DNA of 12,629 bases, taken from Lachnospiraceae bacterium. Its GTDB lineage: Bacteria > Bacillota > Clostridia > Lachnospirales > Lachnospiraceae. The stretch lies in the NCBI GenBank assembly GCA_900766815.1, contig CAAFWV010000023.1, positions 1 through 12,629 of the forward strand, read 5' to 3'. A model generated the notes under the pieces. It was not told the origin of the DNA. It did no database searches and saw only the letters and a list, made by a program, of their open reading frames with translations. Below are positions 12,515 through 12,629 of this stretch, in pieces. Every line of letters starts with the position of its first letter. Positions within the stretch are counted from its first letter, which is position 1. Position numbers and translations under genes: made by a program.

Positions 12515-12629
12515 ATGAGAATAAGATTTTATAACGCCAGAATACTTACTATGAAGGAGAATGAAGACATCTTCACAGGAGAACTTCATACAGAAGGCAA
12601 CAGAATCACATATGTGGGCCACAGCGAGG
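12515..12629 (+). CDS. Amidohydrolase N-terminus (MTA/SAH/adenosine deaminase or SsnA/TrzN type), cut by the window end
   Basis: From ATG 12515, with GGAG at 12506-12509 five bases upstream, an open frame of 38 complete codons runs off the window: MRIRFYNARILTMKENE, then FTGELHTEGNRITYVG. The alternating short strands with NARILTM and a GNRITYVG turn are the usual N-terminal beta-sandwich of composite-domain amidohydrolases such as 5-methylthioadenosine/S-adenosylhomocysteine deaminase. The metal-binding HxH and later catalytic motifs lie beyond the window, so the exact reaction is unknown. Position right after purine nucleoside phosphorylase favours a purine nucleoside or SAH deaminase in a salvage operon. 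The 69-base gap holds no convincing terminator. Confidence 0.75.
   Translation, partial: MRIRFYNARILTMKENEDIFTGELHTEGNRITYVGHSE

Noticed and set aside
1..12629. Insertion sequences, CRISPR arrays, phage genes or direct-repeat attachment sites
   Set aside because: No transposase or integrase motifs, regular repeats, or terminal inverted repeats were found on either strand.

Overview
The window looks like a metagenomic contig from a gut or rumen community. From about position 359 onward it reads as one continuous stretch of a low-to-mid GC Firmicute, most probably a Lachnospiraceae relative (Butyrivibrio/Roseburia/Lachnospira type). That placement is inferred from gene content, GGAGG ribosome sites, extended -10 promoters, and the pairing of a stand-alone AICAR transformylase with a PurO-type IMP cyclohydrolase. 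The first ~358 bases are different: clearly GC-richer (about 58% in the first 60 bases by my count), on the opposite strand, and encoding an internal piece of a Bacteroidota-like GroEL. GroEL and a LacI-family regulator, each cut in mid-gene, meet within a few bases near 356-361, so the left end is most simply an assembly chimera.

Layout from the junction: (1) 359-3181, a galactan/galactose block: truncated LacI-type regulator, GH53 endo-beta-1,4-galactanase without a signal peptide, and galactokinase. (2) 3209-5215, the last two steps of de novo purine synthesis split over two genes behind their own promoter: PurO-like IMP cyclohydrolase and stand-alone AICAR transformylase. (3) 5234-7090, a degenerate-GGDEF/intact-EAL c-di-GMP phosphodiesterase with its own promoter, followed by a terminator-like hairpin. 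(4) 7104-10138, a tightly packed four-gene run: sugar-phosphate-type nucleotidyltransferase, then three related single-pass membrane proteins (two with N-terminal zinc ribbons, one with a lysine-rich N-terminus). (5) 10192-10354, a tRNA-Pro(AGG) transcription unit with promoter, leader hairpin and terminator. (6) 10356-11517, a cobalamin-riboswitch operon: promoter, class-I B12 aptamer, an RBS-sequestering hairpin whose loop can kiss aptamer loop L5, a membrane-anchored DUF4430 (transcobalamin C-terminal-like) protein and an ECF transporter S component. (7) 11504-end, purine salvage: promoter, strong leader hairpin, purine nucleoside phosphorylase, and the first 38 codons of an amidohydrolase resembling MTA/SAH/adenosine deaminases.

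The themes are galactan oligosaccharide use, purine synthesis and salvage, c-di-GMP turnover, and corrinoid acquisition. The least explained part is the membrane-protein trio at 8029-10138. The best-supported regulatory logic is the B12 riboswitch. No insertion sequence, CRISPR array, prophage or integration site is visible. No stretch of more than 300 bases lacks a gene or regulatory element.
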